NCBI RefSeq assembly: GCF_900091595.1
Contig: NZ_FMCW01000028.1
Location: 56,333 to 120,332, forward strand
DNA: 64,000 bases
Direction: 5' to 3'
From: Micromonospora haikouensis
GTDB lineage: Bacteria; Actinomycetota; Actinomycetes; Mycobacteriales; Micromonosporaceae
The translations under genes were made by a program, and so were the position numbers. This document shows positions 46,225 through 54,882 of this stretch, piece after piece (the first letter of the stretch is position 1; every line of letters begins with the position of its first letter). The notes under the pieces are model-generated. The model had not been told where the DNA came from. It did not search any database and saw only the letters and a list, made by a program, of their open reading frames with translations.

Positions 46225-46997
46225 ACGCCGCCGACCCGCGGACCGGTTTCCGCCCGATCGACCTGGACGAACTGGTGTCCCGCGCGGAGCTTCTGCGCCG
46301 CGTCGACCGAAAGTACGTGCTTGCCGCCCGCGACCTCCCGGCGTTCCTGGGCGGACTGCCGGCGCAGACCCGGATCCTCGACATCGGCGGGCGGCGCGCG
46401 TTCGGCTACCGGTCCGTGTACTTCGACACTCCCGGCCTGGACAGCTACCTCGCCTCCGCCCACCGGCGCCGACGCCGCTTCAAGGTTCGAATCCGCAGCT
46501 ACGTCGAGACGGGCGCACGATACGCCGAGGTGAAGCTGCGCGGGCTGCGGAGCACGACCGTCAAGGAACGCGTCCCCTACCACGGCAGCGAACAGGAGCT
46601 GGGCCCCGAGGCGTGGACGCACGTGGACGAGGTGCTCGTGACCGCCGGGCTGCGGCCCGACCGGCTGAGCCTCGCCCCGGCGCTGACCACCCGCTACCGC
46701 CGCACGACGCTCTTCCTGCCCGCCACCGGCAGCCGGCTGACCGTCGACGAGGACGTCACCTGGGTCCTGCCCGACGGCACCGCCCGGCTCCTGCCCCACC
46801 ACGTCATCGTCGAGACCAAGTCCGAGCGGGCCGGCGCCCCCGTCGACCGGCTCCTGTGGTCGATGCGGCACCGGCCGTGCCCCGTCTCCAAGTACGCCAC
46901 CGGGCTGGCCGCGCTCCGCCCCGACCTGCCCGCCAACCGTTGGCAGCCGCTGCTGCGCCGACACATCGCCCCCGCCACCGAGGAGAAGAAGCCATGA
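46221..46997 (+). CDS. VTC-domain polyphosphate polymerase-like protein
   Basis: 258 residues forming one VTC tunnel domain. Expected basic and acidic ligands are present: ELLRRVDRKYVL, RRRRRFKVRIRSY, YAEVKLRG, LTTRYRRTTLF, RLTVDEDV, HVIVETKSE and VSKYATGL. In yeast Vtc4 this fold makes polyphosphate from ATP; bacterial members are less studied. It is coupled on both sides by ATGA overlaps, to DUF4956 upstream and to a lipoprotein gene downstream. Confidence 0.9.
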   Translation: MNAADPRTGFRPIDLDELVSRAELLRRVDRKYVLAARDLPAFLGGLPAQTRILDIGGRRAFGYRSVYFDTPGLDSYLASAHRRRRRFKVRIRSYVETGARYAEVKLRGLRSTTVKERVPYHGSEQELGPEAWTHVDEVLVTAGLRPDRLSLAPALTTRYRRTTLFLPATGSRLTVDEDVTWVLPDGTARLLPHHVIVETKSERAGAPVDRLLWSMRHRPCPVSKYATGLAALRPDLPANRWQPLLRRHIAPATEEKKP

Positions 46998-48850
46998 GGG
47001 TCCTCCGCAAGAAGCTCGTCGCCGCCGTCGCGTCCGTGGTCCTGACCGCAGGGCTGCTCAGCGGATGCGCCGACGGGAACGGCTCGACGGCCTCACCGGC
47101 CGCGTCGACGACCCCGGCGGCGGTCGCCGTGGACGGCACGCAGACCGCCGATCAGGTGCTTGCGGCCAACACCGCCGATCACGCCGCCGCCGACGCGGTC
47201 GACTACGACGAGTCGTCGGTCGTGGAGATCATCCTCGACGGCACCTCGGCCAGCGCGGACGGCGACGGGGTCAAGGTCGACGGCGCCACGGTCACCATCA
47301 CCGCCGGTGGCACGTACCGCATCAGCGGCACGCTGACCGACGGGCAGGTCGTCGTCGCTACCCCCGACGCCACCGTAAGGATCATCCTGGACGGGGCGGC
47401 GATCACCAGCTCCGGCAGCGCCGCGATCGCCGTGACCGAGGCCGAGCAGGCGATCGTGATCCTCGCCGACGGCAGCCGGAACACCCTGACCGACACCTCG
47501 TCGTACGCCTCGGACGCCGACGTCAACGCGGCCCTGTTCAGCGCCGCCGACCTGACCGTCACCGGCGGCGGCGCGCTGACCGTGCGCGGCGCCGGCAACG
47601 ACGGCATCGCGAGCAAGGACGGCCTGGTCATCGCCGCCGGCACGATCACCGTCGAGGCGGTCGACGACGGGATCCGGGGCAAGGACTACGTGGTCGTCGA
47701 CGGCGGCACGATCACCGTCAACGCCGGTGGCGACGGCGTCAAGGCGGACAACACCACCGACGCCGACGCCGGGTACGTCGCCGTCACCGCCGGCGCCGTC
47801 ACGGTCACGGCGAAGGGCGACGGGATCGACGCCGCCACGGACCTGGTCGTCACCGGCGGGACGCTGGCCGTCACCAGCGGCGGCGGCAGCGGCACCCGCC
47901 CGGACGAGGAGACCTCGGCCAAGGGCCTCAAGGCCGGCGTGATCGCCGTCCTGGAGGGCGGGACGGTCAGCGTGGACGCCTCCGACGACGCGCTGCACAG
48001 CGACGGCTCCGTCCGCCTCGGCGGCGCGAGCGTCACGCTGGCCAGTGGCGACGACGCGGCGCACGCCGAGAACGCTTTGGTGATCGACGGCGGCACGGTT
48101 GAGGTCACCGCCTCCGTGGAGGGCCTGGAAGCGGCCGACATCGTGCTGAACGGCGGCGACGTGCACGTCGTCGCCAGCGACGACGGCCTCAACGCGGCGG
48201 GCGGCTCGTCCGGACAGCAGGTCGGCGCGGGCGGGCAGCAGGGCGGCGGACCCGGCGGCGGGGGCGAGGCGGTGGGCGATTACTCGGTCACCATCACCGG
48301 CGGCACCCTGGTCGTCGACTCCGGCGGCGACGGCCTGGACTCCAACGGCACCGTCACGATGACCGGCGGCACCGTGGTGGTCAACGGCCCGACGGCCGAC
48401 AACAACGGCGCGCTGGACGCCAACGGCACGTTCACCGTCAGCGGGGGCGTCCTGGTGGCCGCCGGCAGCGCCGGCATGGCCGTCGCGCCGAACAGCGACT
48501 CGACGCAGGGCTGGGTCTCCGTCACTCTGGACTCCGCCGTCGAGTCGGGTACGACCCTGCACCTCGTCGACTCCGACGGCACGGTGATCGCCACGTTCGT
48601 CACCTCCAGGACCGTCCAGAACATCGTCTTCTCCTCCTCGGCCATCACCAGCGGCGAGGAGTACACGCTGCGCAGCGGCGGCACGGCCACCGGTGGCAGC
48701 ATCGGCGGGCTCGCCGAGTCGGGCGAACCCGGATCCGCGTCGACCATCGCCACCGCCACCGCGGGCGAGGCCCCGGCCGGCAGGGGGCCCGGCGGCGGCG
48801 CTCCGGGTGGTGGCGGCCCGCAGGGCGGCGGCCCCAGCGGCGGGAACTGA
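46994..48850 (+). CDS. Lipoprotein with carbohydrate-binding-like beta-helix repeats
   Basis: 618 residues. A signal peptide ends in the lipobox LLSGC near residue 27. The rest is a repeating beta structure of GG(T/D)(V/I)xVxAxxDGI units (DGIASKDGLVIAAGTITVEA, DDGIRGKDYVVVDGGTITVN) broken by Gly/Gln-rich loops. It matches the 'carbohydrate-binding domain-containing' family PF14262. AGGAGAAG precedes its ATG, which overlaps the VTC stop. It probably presents a sugar- or polymer-binding surface outside the membrane as part of the operon's system. Confidence 0.85.
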   Translation: MRVLRKKLVAAVASVVLTAGLLSGCADGNGSTASPAASTTPAAVAVDGTQTADQVLAANTADHAAADAVDYDESSVVEIILDGTSASADGDGVKVDGATVTITAGGTYRISGTLTDGQVVVATPDATVRIILDGAAITSSGSAAIAVTEAEQAIVILADGSRNTLTDTSSYASDADVNAALFSAADLTVTGGGALTVRGAGNDGIASKDGLVIAAGTITVEAVDDGIRGKDYVVVDGGTITVNAGGDGVKADNTTDADAGYVAVTAGAVTVTAKGDGIDAATDLVVTGGTLAVTSGGGSGTRPDEETSAKGLKAGVIAVLEGGTVSVDASDDALHSDGSVRLGGASVTLASGDDAAHAENALVIDGGTVEVTASVEGLEAADIVLNGGDVHVVASDDGLNAAGGSSGQQVGAGGQQGGGPGGGGEAVGDYSVTITGGTLVVDSGGDGLDSNGTVTMTGGTVVVNGPTADNNGALDANGTFTVSGGVLVAAGSAGMAVAPNSDSTQGWVSVTLDSAVESGTTLHLVDSDGTVIATFVTSRTVQNIVFSSSAITSGEEYTLRSGGTATGGSIGGLAESGEPGSASTIATATAGEAPAGRGPGGGAPGGGGPQGGGPSGGN

Positions 48851-48857
48851 GGCGACG

Positions 48858-49790
48858 ATGAGCCGCAGGATGAGCCGACGGGCGCTGCTCGCGGGCGGAC
48901 TCGGCGCGTTCGTGGCGGCCGGGGGCGGCGCGAGCGCCTGGGCCCTGGACCGCTACGTGCTCGACCACGTCGAGGTCGCGAACGCCTCCGACCTGACCGC
49001 CTCCCACGCCACAGTGGCGCAGCCCGCCGAGTCCGGCACCGGCACCGCGACGACCTACGCCAGCAGCACGGCGTCGATCTCGATCGAGACCGTGCGGACC
49101 GGCACCGGCAGGCAGCAGGTGACCTACTTCGTCGCCGACGTCACCGTGACCGACGCGACGATCGTCAGGTCCGCCTTCGCCAACGACCAGTTCGGCGAGA
49201 ACATCGTCGCCGATCCCTCCGACATCGCGGCTGACGTCGGCGCGGTACTGGCCGTCAACGGCGACTACTACGGCTTCCGGGACACCGGCATCGTCATCCG
49301 CAACGGGGTGGCCTTCCGCGACCGGGGGACCCGGCAGGGCTTCGCCCTGTACACCGACGGCTCAGTCCGCCTCTACGACGAGACCACCACGACCGCCGAC
49401 GAGCTGGTCCGGGCCGGCGTCTGGCACACGTTGTCGTTCGGGCCGGGCCTCGTCGCCGACGGCGCGGTGATCGACGGCATCGACCACGTCGAGATCGACA
49501 CGAACTTCGGCAACCACTCCGTGCAGGGCAACCAGCCGCGTACCGGAATCGGCCTGATCGACGACAACCACCTGCTCTTCGTCGTCGTCGACGGCCGGAG
49601 CGCGGGCTACAGCCAAGGAGTGACGATGACCGGGTTCGCCCAGATCTTCGTCGACCGGGGCGCCGCCGTCGCGTACAACCTCGACGGCGGCGGATCGGCC
49701 ACGATGATCTTCAACGGCGAGCTGGTGAACAACCCGCTGGGCCGTGGCGAGGAACGCGGCACCAGCGACATCCTCTACGTGGCCGGCTGA
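48858..49790 (+). CDS. Exported phosphodiester glycosidase (NAGPA-domain) protein
   Basis: 310 residues with twin-arginine-like start SRRALLAGGLGAFVAAGG. The NAGPA fold is clear: AVLAVNGDYYGFRDTGIVIR, RTGIGLIDDNHLLFVVVDGR, YNLDGGGSATMIFNG. In the human uncovering enzyme this domain cleaves GlcNAc-phosphodiesters, and bacterial ones act on wall-linked phosphodiesters. TGAGG lies 5-6 nt before ATG 48858. It is part of the operon, 7 nt after the lipoprotein. Confidence 0.9.
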   Translation: MSRRMSRRALLAGGLGAFVAAGGGASAWALDRYVLDHVEVANASDLTASHATVAQPAESGTGTATTYASSTASISIETVRTGTGRQQVTYFVADVTVTDATIVRSAFANDQFGENIVADPSDIAADVGAVLAVNGDYYGFRDTGIVIRNGVAFRDRGTRQGFALYTDGSVRLYDETTTTADELVRAGVWHTLSFGPGLVADGAVIDGIDHVEIDTNFGNHSVQGNQPRTGIGLIDDNHLLFVVVDGRSAGYSQGVTMTGFAQIFVDRGAAVAYNLDGGGSATMIFNGELVNNPLGRGEERGTSDILYVAG

Positions 49791-49793
49791 GGC

Positions 49794-50918
49794 ATGGCCA
49801 CCGCGGTCGTCCTCGTTCCCGCGTACGAGCCGGACGAGAAGCTCCTGCACCTGATCCGCGACCTGGACCGGCACCGCGTCGTCGTCGTCGACGACGGCAG
49901 CGGGCCCGGTTACGCCGACCTTTTCGCCCGGGCTGCCGGGCTGGGCGCGGAGGTGGTGACCCTGCCGGTCAACCGGGGCAAGGGCCACGCGCTACGGACA
50001 GGATTCGCCCACCTTCGCGACCACCACCCGGGCCGGGACGTGGTCTGCGCCGACAGCGACGGCCAGCACCGGCCCGAGGATGTCCGAGCGGTCGCCGACC
50101 GCCTCGCCGCCTCGGGCGCCGACATGGTGCTGGGCGCGCGGCGGTTCACCGGCGGCGTCCCGGCGCGCAGCCGGTTCGGCAACGCGGCCACCCGCCTGGT
50201 CTTCCGGGCGGCGACCGGACGGACGCTCCGCGACACCCAGACCGGCCTACGCGGCTACCCGGCCCGCATGCTCGGCTGGCTCGGCACCGTCGGCGGGGAC
50301 CGCTTCGAGTACGAGGTGCGGCTGCTGCTGCGCGCCGTGCGGGAAGGGCTGCGGATCGAGGAGGTGGAGATCGCCACGGTCTACCTGGCCGGCAACGCGT
50401 CCTCACACTTCCGGCCGCTGCGGGACTCGGCGCGGATCTACCGTCCCCTGTTCGCCTTCACCGCGTCGTCGCTGCTCGGTTTCAGCATCGACGCCATCCT
50501 CTTCCTCGTCTTCGCGGGCACGACCGGCAGCGTCCTCGTCGCGGCGGTCGCCGCCAGGCTGATCAGCGCCACCGTCAACTTCACCGTCAACCGGTGCTGG
50601 ATCTTCGGAGGTGGCCGGGCCCGGGCCCCGATCGTGGCCTCGACCGGACGTTACGCCCTGCTGGCGCTCACGGTGCTCGCCGCGAACGTGGCCATGATCG
50701 AGTCGCTGGCGATGCTGACCGGATCGGTCGTGGCCGCCAAGGTCCTCACCGAACCAACGCTCTTCGCCGCCGGCTTCCTGGCCCAGCGGTACGTCGTCTT
50801 CCCCCGTCCCGCCCGCCCCGTTCCGCCGCACCGTCACGCCGACGACGACATGGGCTCCCGTTGGCCGCCGAGGACGGCGAGCAGCCCCTCGGCGAAGGTG
50901 CGCCGCCAGTTGACGTAG
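49794..50918 (+). CDS. GT2 glycosyltransferase fused to GtrA domain
   Basis: 374 residues, starting 3 nt after the glycosidase stop. The GT-A domain has VVLVPAYEPDEKLLHLIRDL, VVVDDGSG and VVCADSDGQHRPEDV (DxD), and TQTGLRGYPARM. A four-helix GtrA domain follows (FSIDAILFLVFAG, NFTVNRCWIFGG). The type makes and flips polyprenyl-linked sugars. Its last 85 nt overlap the convergent esterase gene, so the tail may be non-conserved. It probably supplies sugar to the surface product of this operon. Confidence 0.88.
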   Translation: MATAVVLVPAYEPDEKLLHLIRDLDRHRVVVVDDGSGPGYADLFARAAGLGAEVVTLPVNRGKGHALRTGFAHLRDHHPGRDVVCADSDGQHRPEDVRAVADRLAASGADMVLGARRFTGGVPARSRFGNAATRLVFRAATGRTLRDTQTGLRGYPARMLGWLGTVGGDRFEYEVRLLLRAVREGLRIEEVEIATVYLAGNASSHFRPLRDSARIYRPLFAFTASSLLGFSIDAILFLVFAGTTGSVLVAAVAARLISATVNFTVNRCWIFGGGRARAPIVASTGRYALLALTVLAANVAMIESLAMLTGSVVAAKVLTEPTLFAAGFLAQRYVVFPRPARPVPPHRHADDDMGSRWPPRTASSPSAKVRRQLT

Positions 50919-52057
50919 TCGTGCCCGCCCCGGTACTCGGCGTAGGTCACCTGGTGGCCGCGCGCGACCAGCAGGTCCCGGAACCGGCGGTTGACGGAGA
51001 GCTGGTCGACCTGCCCGGGGCGGGGCCAGGTGTTCTCCCGGTCCCCCACGTCCAGGTAGAACCGCACGGGCGCGGCGGGCCAGCCGGCGTACGCGCGGGT
51101 CAGCCACTCCCGCTCGTCGGGCTGCGTCGACGCCGGCCACCAGAAGCTGCCGGACTGGGCGATCACCGCGCCGAACGCCCTGGGGGCGGCCAGCGCCACG
51201 TACGCGGCGGCGAGCCCGCCCAGCGACGAGCCCGCGATGACCCGCCGGGCGGGGTCGTCGGTGACCGCCCAGCGCCGGCGGGCCCAGGGCAGCAGCTCCC
51301 GGGTGACGAACGCGCGCAGCGCGGCCGACGGGCGCAGCTCGGCCATCCGGCGCGCCCCGCTGGGGGCCGAGACGAACAGCGCCAGGGTCGGCGGGATCCG
51401 CCCGGCGGCGATGAGGTTGTCCAGCGTCGCGGGCACCCGCAGCAGCGCCCGGGACAGGTAGCCGTCGAAGACCACCAGCAGGGGCAGCGGCCCGGCGGCC
51501 GGGACCGCCGGCCGGTAGACCGCGACGCGTCGCCGGCCGCCCCACGCGGCGGTGCGCACGCCCGTGCTCAGCACGGTGCCCCGGGGCACGCCGGGGTGGT
51601 GCCGGATCCAGGGCTCGTCGGGGGCCTTCGGCAGTTCCAGCAGGGACGCCCACAGCTCCCGGTCGTTGGGGTCGGCGGGGTCGGCGGGCAACCGGAACGG
51701 GTGGTGGTTGAGCAGGTCGAGGTGGGTGGGGCCCCGGCCGGTGGCGTCGGTCGGCAGCTCCGGCGAGCCGTGCCGCAGGAAGTAGATGGTGCGCAGGTCG
51801 ACCGGCAGCCGCTGGGAGCCGTGCCACAGGTCGGTGCCCGGGACGCGGCGCAGCGTCAGGTCGATGCCCCAGCCGGTGGTGGTCTGGGCCGCCTCGCCCC
51901 GCCACAGGAAGGTCACCAGGGCGCTGTCGCCGTCGATCCGCTCGATCAGGGGCGTGCCCCGGGCGGCGACCTCCCGCCAGAAGTCGGCGAGCACCTGCGC
52001 GCCGCCGGCGCGCAGGTCGTGCAGCAGGCGGGCGATGCGGGGGCTGGTCTCGGGCAC
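50834..52057 (-). CDS. Enterochelin-esterase-like alpha/beta hydrolase
   Basis: 407 residues. An N-terminal beta domain (residues about 1-150, SALVTFLWRG) precedes an alpha/beta hydrolase. Nucleophile Ser is in VIAGSSLGGLAAAYVAL, and the His is in EYRGGHDYVNW. Fes-type enzymes cleave siderophore trilactones, but many relatives act on other esters. It is on the same strand 192 nt after the small peptide gene, in a GC-rich gap with a GACGGC/GCCGTC hairpin, so it could be in or just outside the ThiF operon. Confidence 0.85.
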   Translation of the reverse strand: MPETSPRIARLLHDLRAGGAQVLADFWREVAARGTPLIERIDGDSALVTFLWRGEAAQTTTGWGIDLTLRRVPGTDLWHGSQRLPVDLRTIYFLRHGSPELPTDATGRGPTHLDLLNHHPFRLPADPADPNDRELWASLLELPKAPDEPWIRHHPGVPRGTVLSTGVRTAAWGGRRRVAVYRPAVPAAGPLPLLVVFDGYLSRALLRVPATLDNLIAAGRIPPTLALFVSAPSGARRMAELRPSAALRAFVTRELLPWARRRWAVTDDPARRVIAGSSLGGLAAAYVALAAPRAFGAVIAQSGSFWWPASTQPDEREWLTRAYAGWPAAPVRFYLDVGDRENTWPRPGQVDQLSVNRRFRDLLVARGHQVTYAEYRGGHDYVNWRRTFAEGLLAVLGGQREPMSSSA

Positions 52058-52249
52058 GGCTGGTCCCTGTCTGTCTGGTCGATCGGGTCGGAGGGGCGGG
52101 TGGTGTATCGGGGTGGTGGGGCGGTGGATCAGGGTGCTGGGGGCCGACGCCCGGGGCGGGGCGGGCGCGGCGGCGGGGCGGCCGACGGCAGCCGTCGCCG
52201 CCGCGCCGCCGACACCGGCACGCCGAGGGCGCGCCGGCGGGGCCCCGGC

Positions 52250-52321
52250 TCAGTTGCCGCTGGGGTTGCTCGCACTGGTCGTCTCCACCTTGTCCAGCTT
52301 CCGAATGACGATCTGCTCCAC
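52250..52321 (-). CDS. 23-residue putative RiPP precursor peptide ending in Asn
   Basis: The peptide starts MEQIVIRKLD (GTG 52321) and ends ASNPSGN before TGA. The ribosome-binding site GGAGG is formed by the last codons and stop region of the upstream M50 gene, which ends 5 nt away, so translation is coupled. GTG 52330 is an in-frame alternative. There is no Cys. A short basic leader-like half and a small-residue tail with C-terminal Asn fit microcin C-type MccA peptides (MRTGNAN, and longer Bacillus forms with an IRK-rich start), the substrates of MccB. The coding call rests on context, spacing and strong initiation signal. Confidence 0.65.
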   Translation of the reverse strand: MEQIVIRKLDKVETTSASNPSGN

Positions 52322-52326
52322 GTCTC

Positions 52327-53592
52327 TCACCTCCCTCCCGTCGACTCGTGACCGGCCATCCCCGCCACCGCCTCCGGCCCGGCCCGGCGGGCGCGGCGAC
52401 GGGCGTGCAGCCGCCGCCCGTGCCGCCGCCACCACGCCCAGCCCCACACCGCCCAGGAGCCGCCGAACACGGCGGCGGTGACGGCGGCGTCGAACCGGTC
52501 GACCGGGTCGCCGCCCGGGCGCAGGCCGCCGGCGGCGTCGACGAGCAGCGCGAGGGTGAACGGCACGGTGACGGTGGCGGCCACGGCGAGGCAGGCGGCG
52601 GTGCCGACGACCAGCAGCAGCGCGTACCAGCGGACGGCCGAGCGTTCCCGGGCGGGCAGCGCCAGGCTCGGGTCGGCGCCGGGCCGGCGGGCCGCCCGCC
52701 GCAGCCACCACCGGGCGTACGCGGCGCCGTCGGCGTAGAGGTTGCGCGCGCCCGCCACGTCCTGCAGGACGAAGTAGACGTCGGTGCGCATGAAGACGAG
52801 GAACTGCACCGGCAGCGGCAGCACGGCGAGCAGCAGCACCACGGCGGCGGCCCGGTCGACCGGGGTGCCCGGCGCGGCGGCGGCCCGGACGAGCACGGCC
52901 ACGGACGCGACGACGACGTTGACCACCATGCCGGCGAGGTAGACGGTGAGCCGGGCCGACCGGGGCGCGGCCCAGATGCCGCTCACGTCGGTCTGGGCGA
53001 CCAGGAACTGCAGCCGGGTGCCCAGCCCCAGCCGGCCCGGCACCCCGTGGGCGCGCGCGGTCAGCAGGTGTGCCAGCTCGTGCAGCAGGATGATCGACCA
53101 GGCGACGGCCGCGTTGCCGGCCAGCACGAGGCTGGCGTGTGGGCTCCAGAGCAGGTCGCGGTGGCTCGGCAGGACGCCGGGGGCGAGCAGCGCCGTCACC
53201 GCGGCGGCCCCGGTCACCGCCAGCGCCGCGCCGGCGACGGGGCGGGTGACGAGCCACCGCACGTGCCGCGGGCGCAGCCGGGGCAGGGTCGGCGCGGGCA
53301 CCGGCGCGCCGGGCACCGGCCGGCCGTCGACGGCGGCGACGAAGCCCAGCCCGACCAGGTCGCGGACGAACCCGGCGACGTCGATCTCGCGCCCCCGCTC
53401 GGCGCGCAGCCGCCGGTGGGTCTCGTCGACGCTGTGGCCCGCCCCGAGCAGCCGCAGGGCGGCCGCCGCGATCTCCGGCACGGCGACGAAGTCACCGGTG
53501 TCGACCCGCCCGACGATCCAGTCGTCGCCGTCGGGGCGGATGCGCAGCTCGTGCAGCAGGATCCGGCAGGAGCCGGCCACCTCGACGCTCAC
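52327..53592 (-). CDS. M50-family membrane metalloprotease with PqqD-like N-terminus
   Basis: 421 residues from GTG 53592, overlapping the ThiF stop (GTGA). Residues about 25-95 resemble a PqqD/RRE fold (FVAVPEIAAAALRLLGAGHS). From about 120 there are six or seven membrane helices, with zinc motif HELAHLLTARAHG inside one and MRTDVYFVLQDVAGARNLYA as the presumed third-ligand region. YydH-like M50 proteins occur in RiPP operons and may cut or export peptides. Its stop codon lies inside the peptide gene's ribosome-binding region. Confidence 0.87.
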   Translation of the reverse strand: MSVEVAGSCRILLHELRIRPDGDDWIVGRVDTGDFVAVPEIAAAALRLLGAGHSVDETHRRLRAERGREIDVAGFVRDLVGLGFVAAVDGRPVPGAPVPAPTLPRLRPRHVRWLVTRPVAGAALAVTGAAAVTALLAPGVLPSHRDLLWSPHASLVLAGNAAVAWSIILLHELAHLLTARAHGVPGRLGLGTRLQFLVAQTDVSGIWAAPRSARLTVYLAGMVVNVVVASVAVLVRAAAAPGTPVDRAAAVVLLLAVLPLPVQFLVFMRTDVYFVLQDVAGARNLYADGAAYARWWLRRAARRPGADPSLALPARERSAVRWYALLLVVGTAACLAVAATVTVPFTLALLVDAAGGLRPGGDPVDRFDAAVTAAVFGGSWAVWGWAWWRRHGRRLHARRRARRAGPEAVAGMAGHESTGGR

Positions 53593-54746
53593 CGGCGCTG
53601 CGTCCGGCCGGTGGCGACCACCGCGTCGACCTCCTCGCCGCCGCAGCCGGCCGGGCAGCGCGGGTGCGGCGGGTGGGCGATGAGGAAGTGCTGGTCGGCG
53701 GCGACCAGGTTGATCCCCTGGAGCTGGCCGGGGCGCACGGCCGGCACGCCGGTGAGCAGCGCCGACGCCAGGTGGGCGGCGAGGTGGCCGGAGAGCCCGG
53801 CGGAGGCGGCGCTGACGGCGCTGCTGCTCTCCCGCTCCACCGTGTACTCGGCGGCCGGGTCGTCGCGGCGGCGCTTGTCGTGCTCGGCCAGCCAGAAGCA
53901 CTCGTAGCAGGGCCCGAGACCGGGCAGGTAGGCCGCCGCCGTCACCACCGGGCCGTGGTAGCCGGCGTCGACCCACGGGGTGCCGGTGTCCAGGCAGACC
54001 CGGTTGGCCCAGGCCCGGATGGCACCCGGCCGGTCGGCGCAGAGCACCAGCACGTCGCGGTCGGCGGCCAGCCGCCGCAGGTCGGCCGGCCCGCGCACTT
54101 CCGCCCGCTCGCCGGTGACCTCGATGTCGGAGTTGAGCTGGCGCAGCCGGGCGACGGCGACGTCCACCTTGGGCCGGCCGATGTCGTCCTCGACGTACAC
54201 GGTCTGTCGGTTGAGGTTGGACAGCTCGACCACGTCGGGGTCGACGCAGTGCAGCCGTCCCACGCCGCTCGCGGCGAGGGCGAGCGCGACGGCCCCGCCG
54301 GTGCCACCCAGCCCGACGACGACCGCCCGGGCCCGCTTCAGGGCCACCTGCGGCTCCCAGGAGGTGGCGCGCGGGACCATGTCGATCCACCGGTGGAGGC
54401 GGCGGCTGCGGTCGTAGCGTTCCCGGTCCCGGTCGGTGAGCTCCGGCGGGTCGGGGGCCGCCGCGTCGTCGAGGTAGCCGGCGGCGGCGAACTGGTCCAG
54501 CGCGGCGCGCACCGCCCGCGCCGTCTCGGTGGGGTGCGCGGCGAGGACCCGGGCGACGATCTCCTCGGCGCTGCGGGTGCCGTCGGCGGCGCGCAGCGTC
54601 GTCCAGATCGCGCCGGTGGTGTCGAGCACCTCGGCGGCGATGCCGTAGACCGAGCCGCCGATGCGGACCCGCCCGCCGGGCAGCCGGTGCAGACCGTGCT
54701 CGGGTTTCACCTGCGGATACCACCCGGACGTGATGAGTGAAGCCAT
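53589..54746 (-). CDS. ThiF/E1-like adenylyltransferase with RRE-like domain (MccB/PaaA-type candidate)
   Basis: 385 residues. Residues 1-90 resemble a PqqD-like RiPP-recognition fold (HRLPGGRVRIGGSVYGIAAE, RSAEEIVARVLAAHP). The E1 core has VVVGLGGTGGAVALALAASG, CVDPDVVELSNLNRQTVY, GRPKVDVA and zinc Cys pairs in GPCYECFW and RCPAGC. It should adenylate a peptide C-terminus or side chain. The ATG has GAGG upstream. It heads the operon with the M50 protease and the Asn-ending peptide. MccB has the same clamp-plus-E1 layout and makes a nucleotide-peptide bond on C-terminal Asn, which is the leading but untested model. Confidence 0.85.
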   Translation of the reverse strand: MASLITSGWYPQVKPEHGLHRLPGGRVRIGGSVYGIAAEVLDTTGAIWTTLRAADGTRSAEEIVARVLAAHPTETARAVRAALDQFAAAGYLDDAAAPDPPELTDRDRERYDRSRRLHRWIDMVPRATSWEPQVALKRARAVVVGLGGTGGAVALALAASGVGRLHCVDPDVVELSNLNRQTVYVEDDIGRPKVDVAVARLRQLNSDIEVTGERAEVRGPADLRRLAADRDVLVLCADRPGAIRAWANRVCLDTGTPWVDAGYHGPVVTAAAYLPGLGPCYECFWLAEHDKRRRDDPAAEYTVERESSSAVSAASAGLSGHLAAHLASALLTGVPAVRPGQLQGINLVAADQHFLIAHPPHPRCPAGCGGEEVDAVVATGRTQRR

Positions 54747-54882
54747 CGATCCTCGCCCCCGTACGGCAGATCGCTGTCTTGGCGATCAGCCTGGCGGACG
54801 GCGGCGACGAATGCAACACCCCGTGTCCGAACGGTTACCCGACGGTAGGCCGCGCCGTCCGCGGGCCCGGCCCCGGCCGTCG

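Noticed and set aside
53589..54746. MoeB/ThiF of molybdopterin or thiamine synthesis
   Set aside because: The N-terminal RRE-like domain, the operon with a short peptide and M50, and no cofactor genes beside it argue for a RiPP role, though the E1 core alone cannot exclude it.
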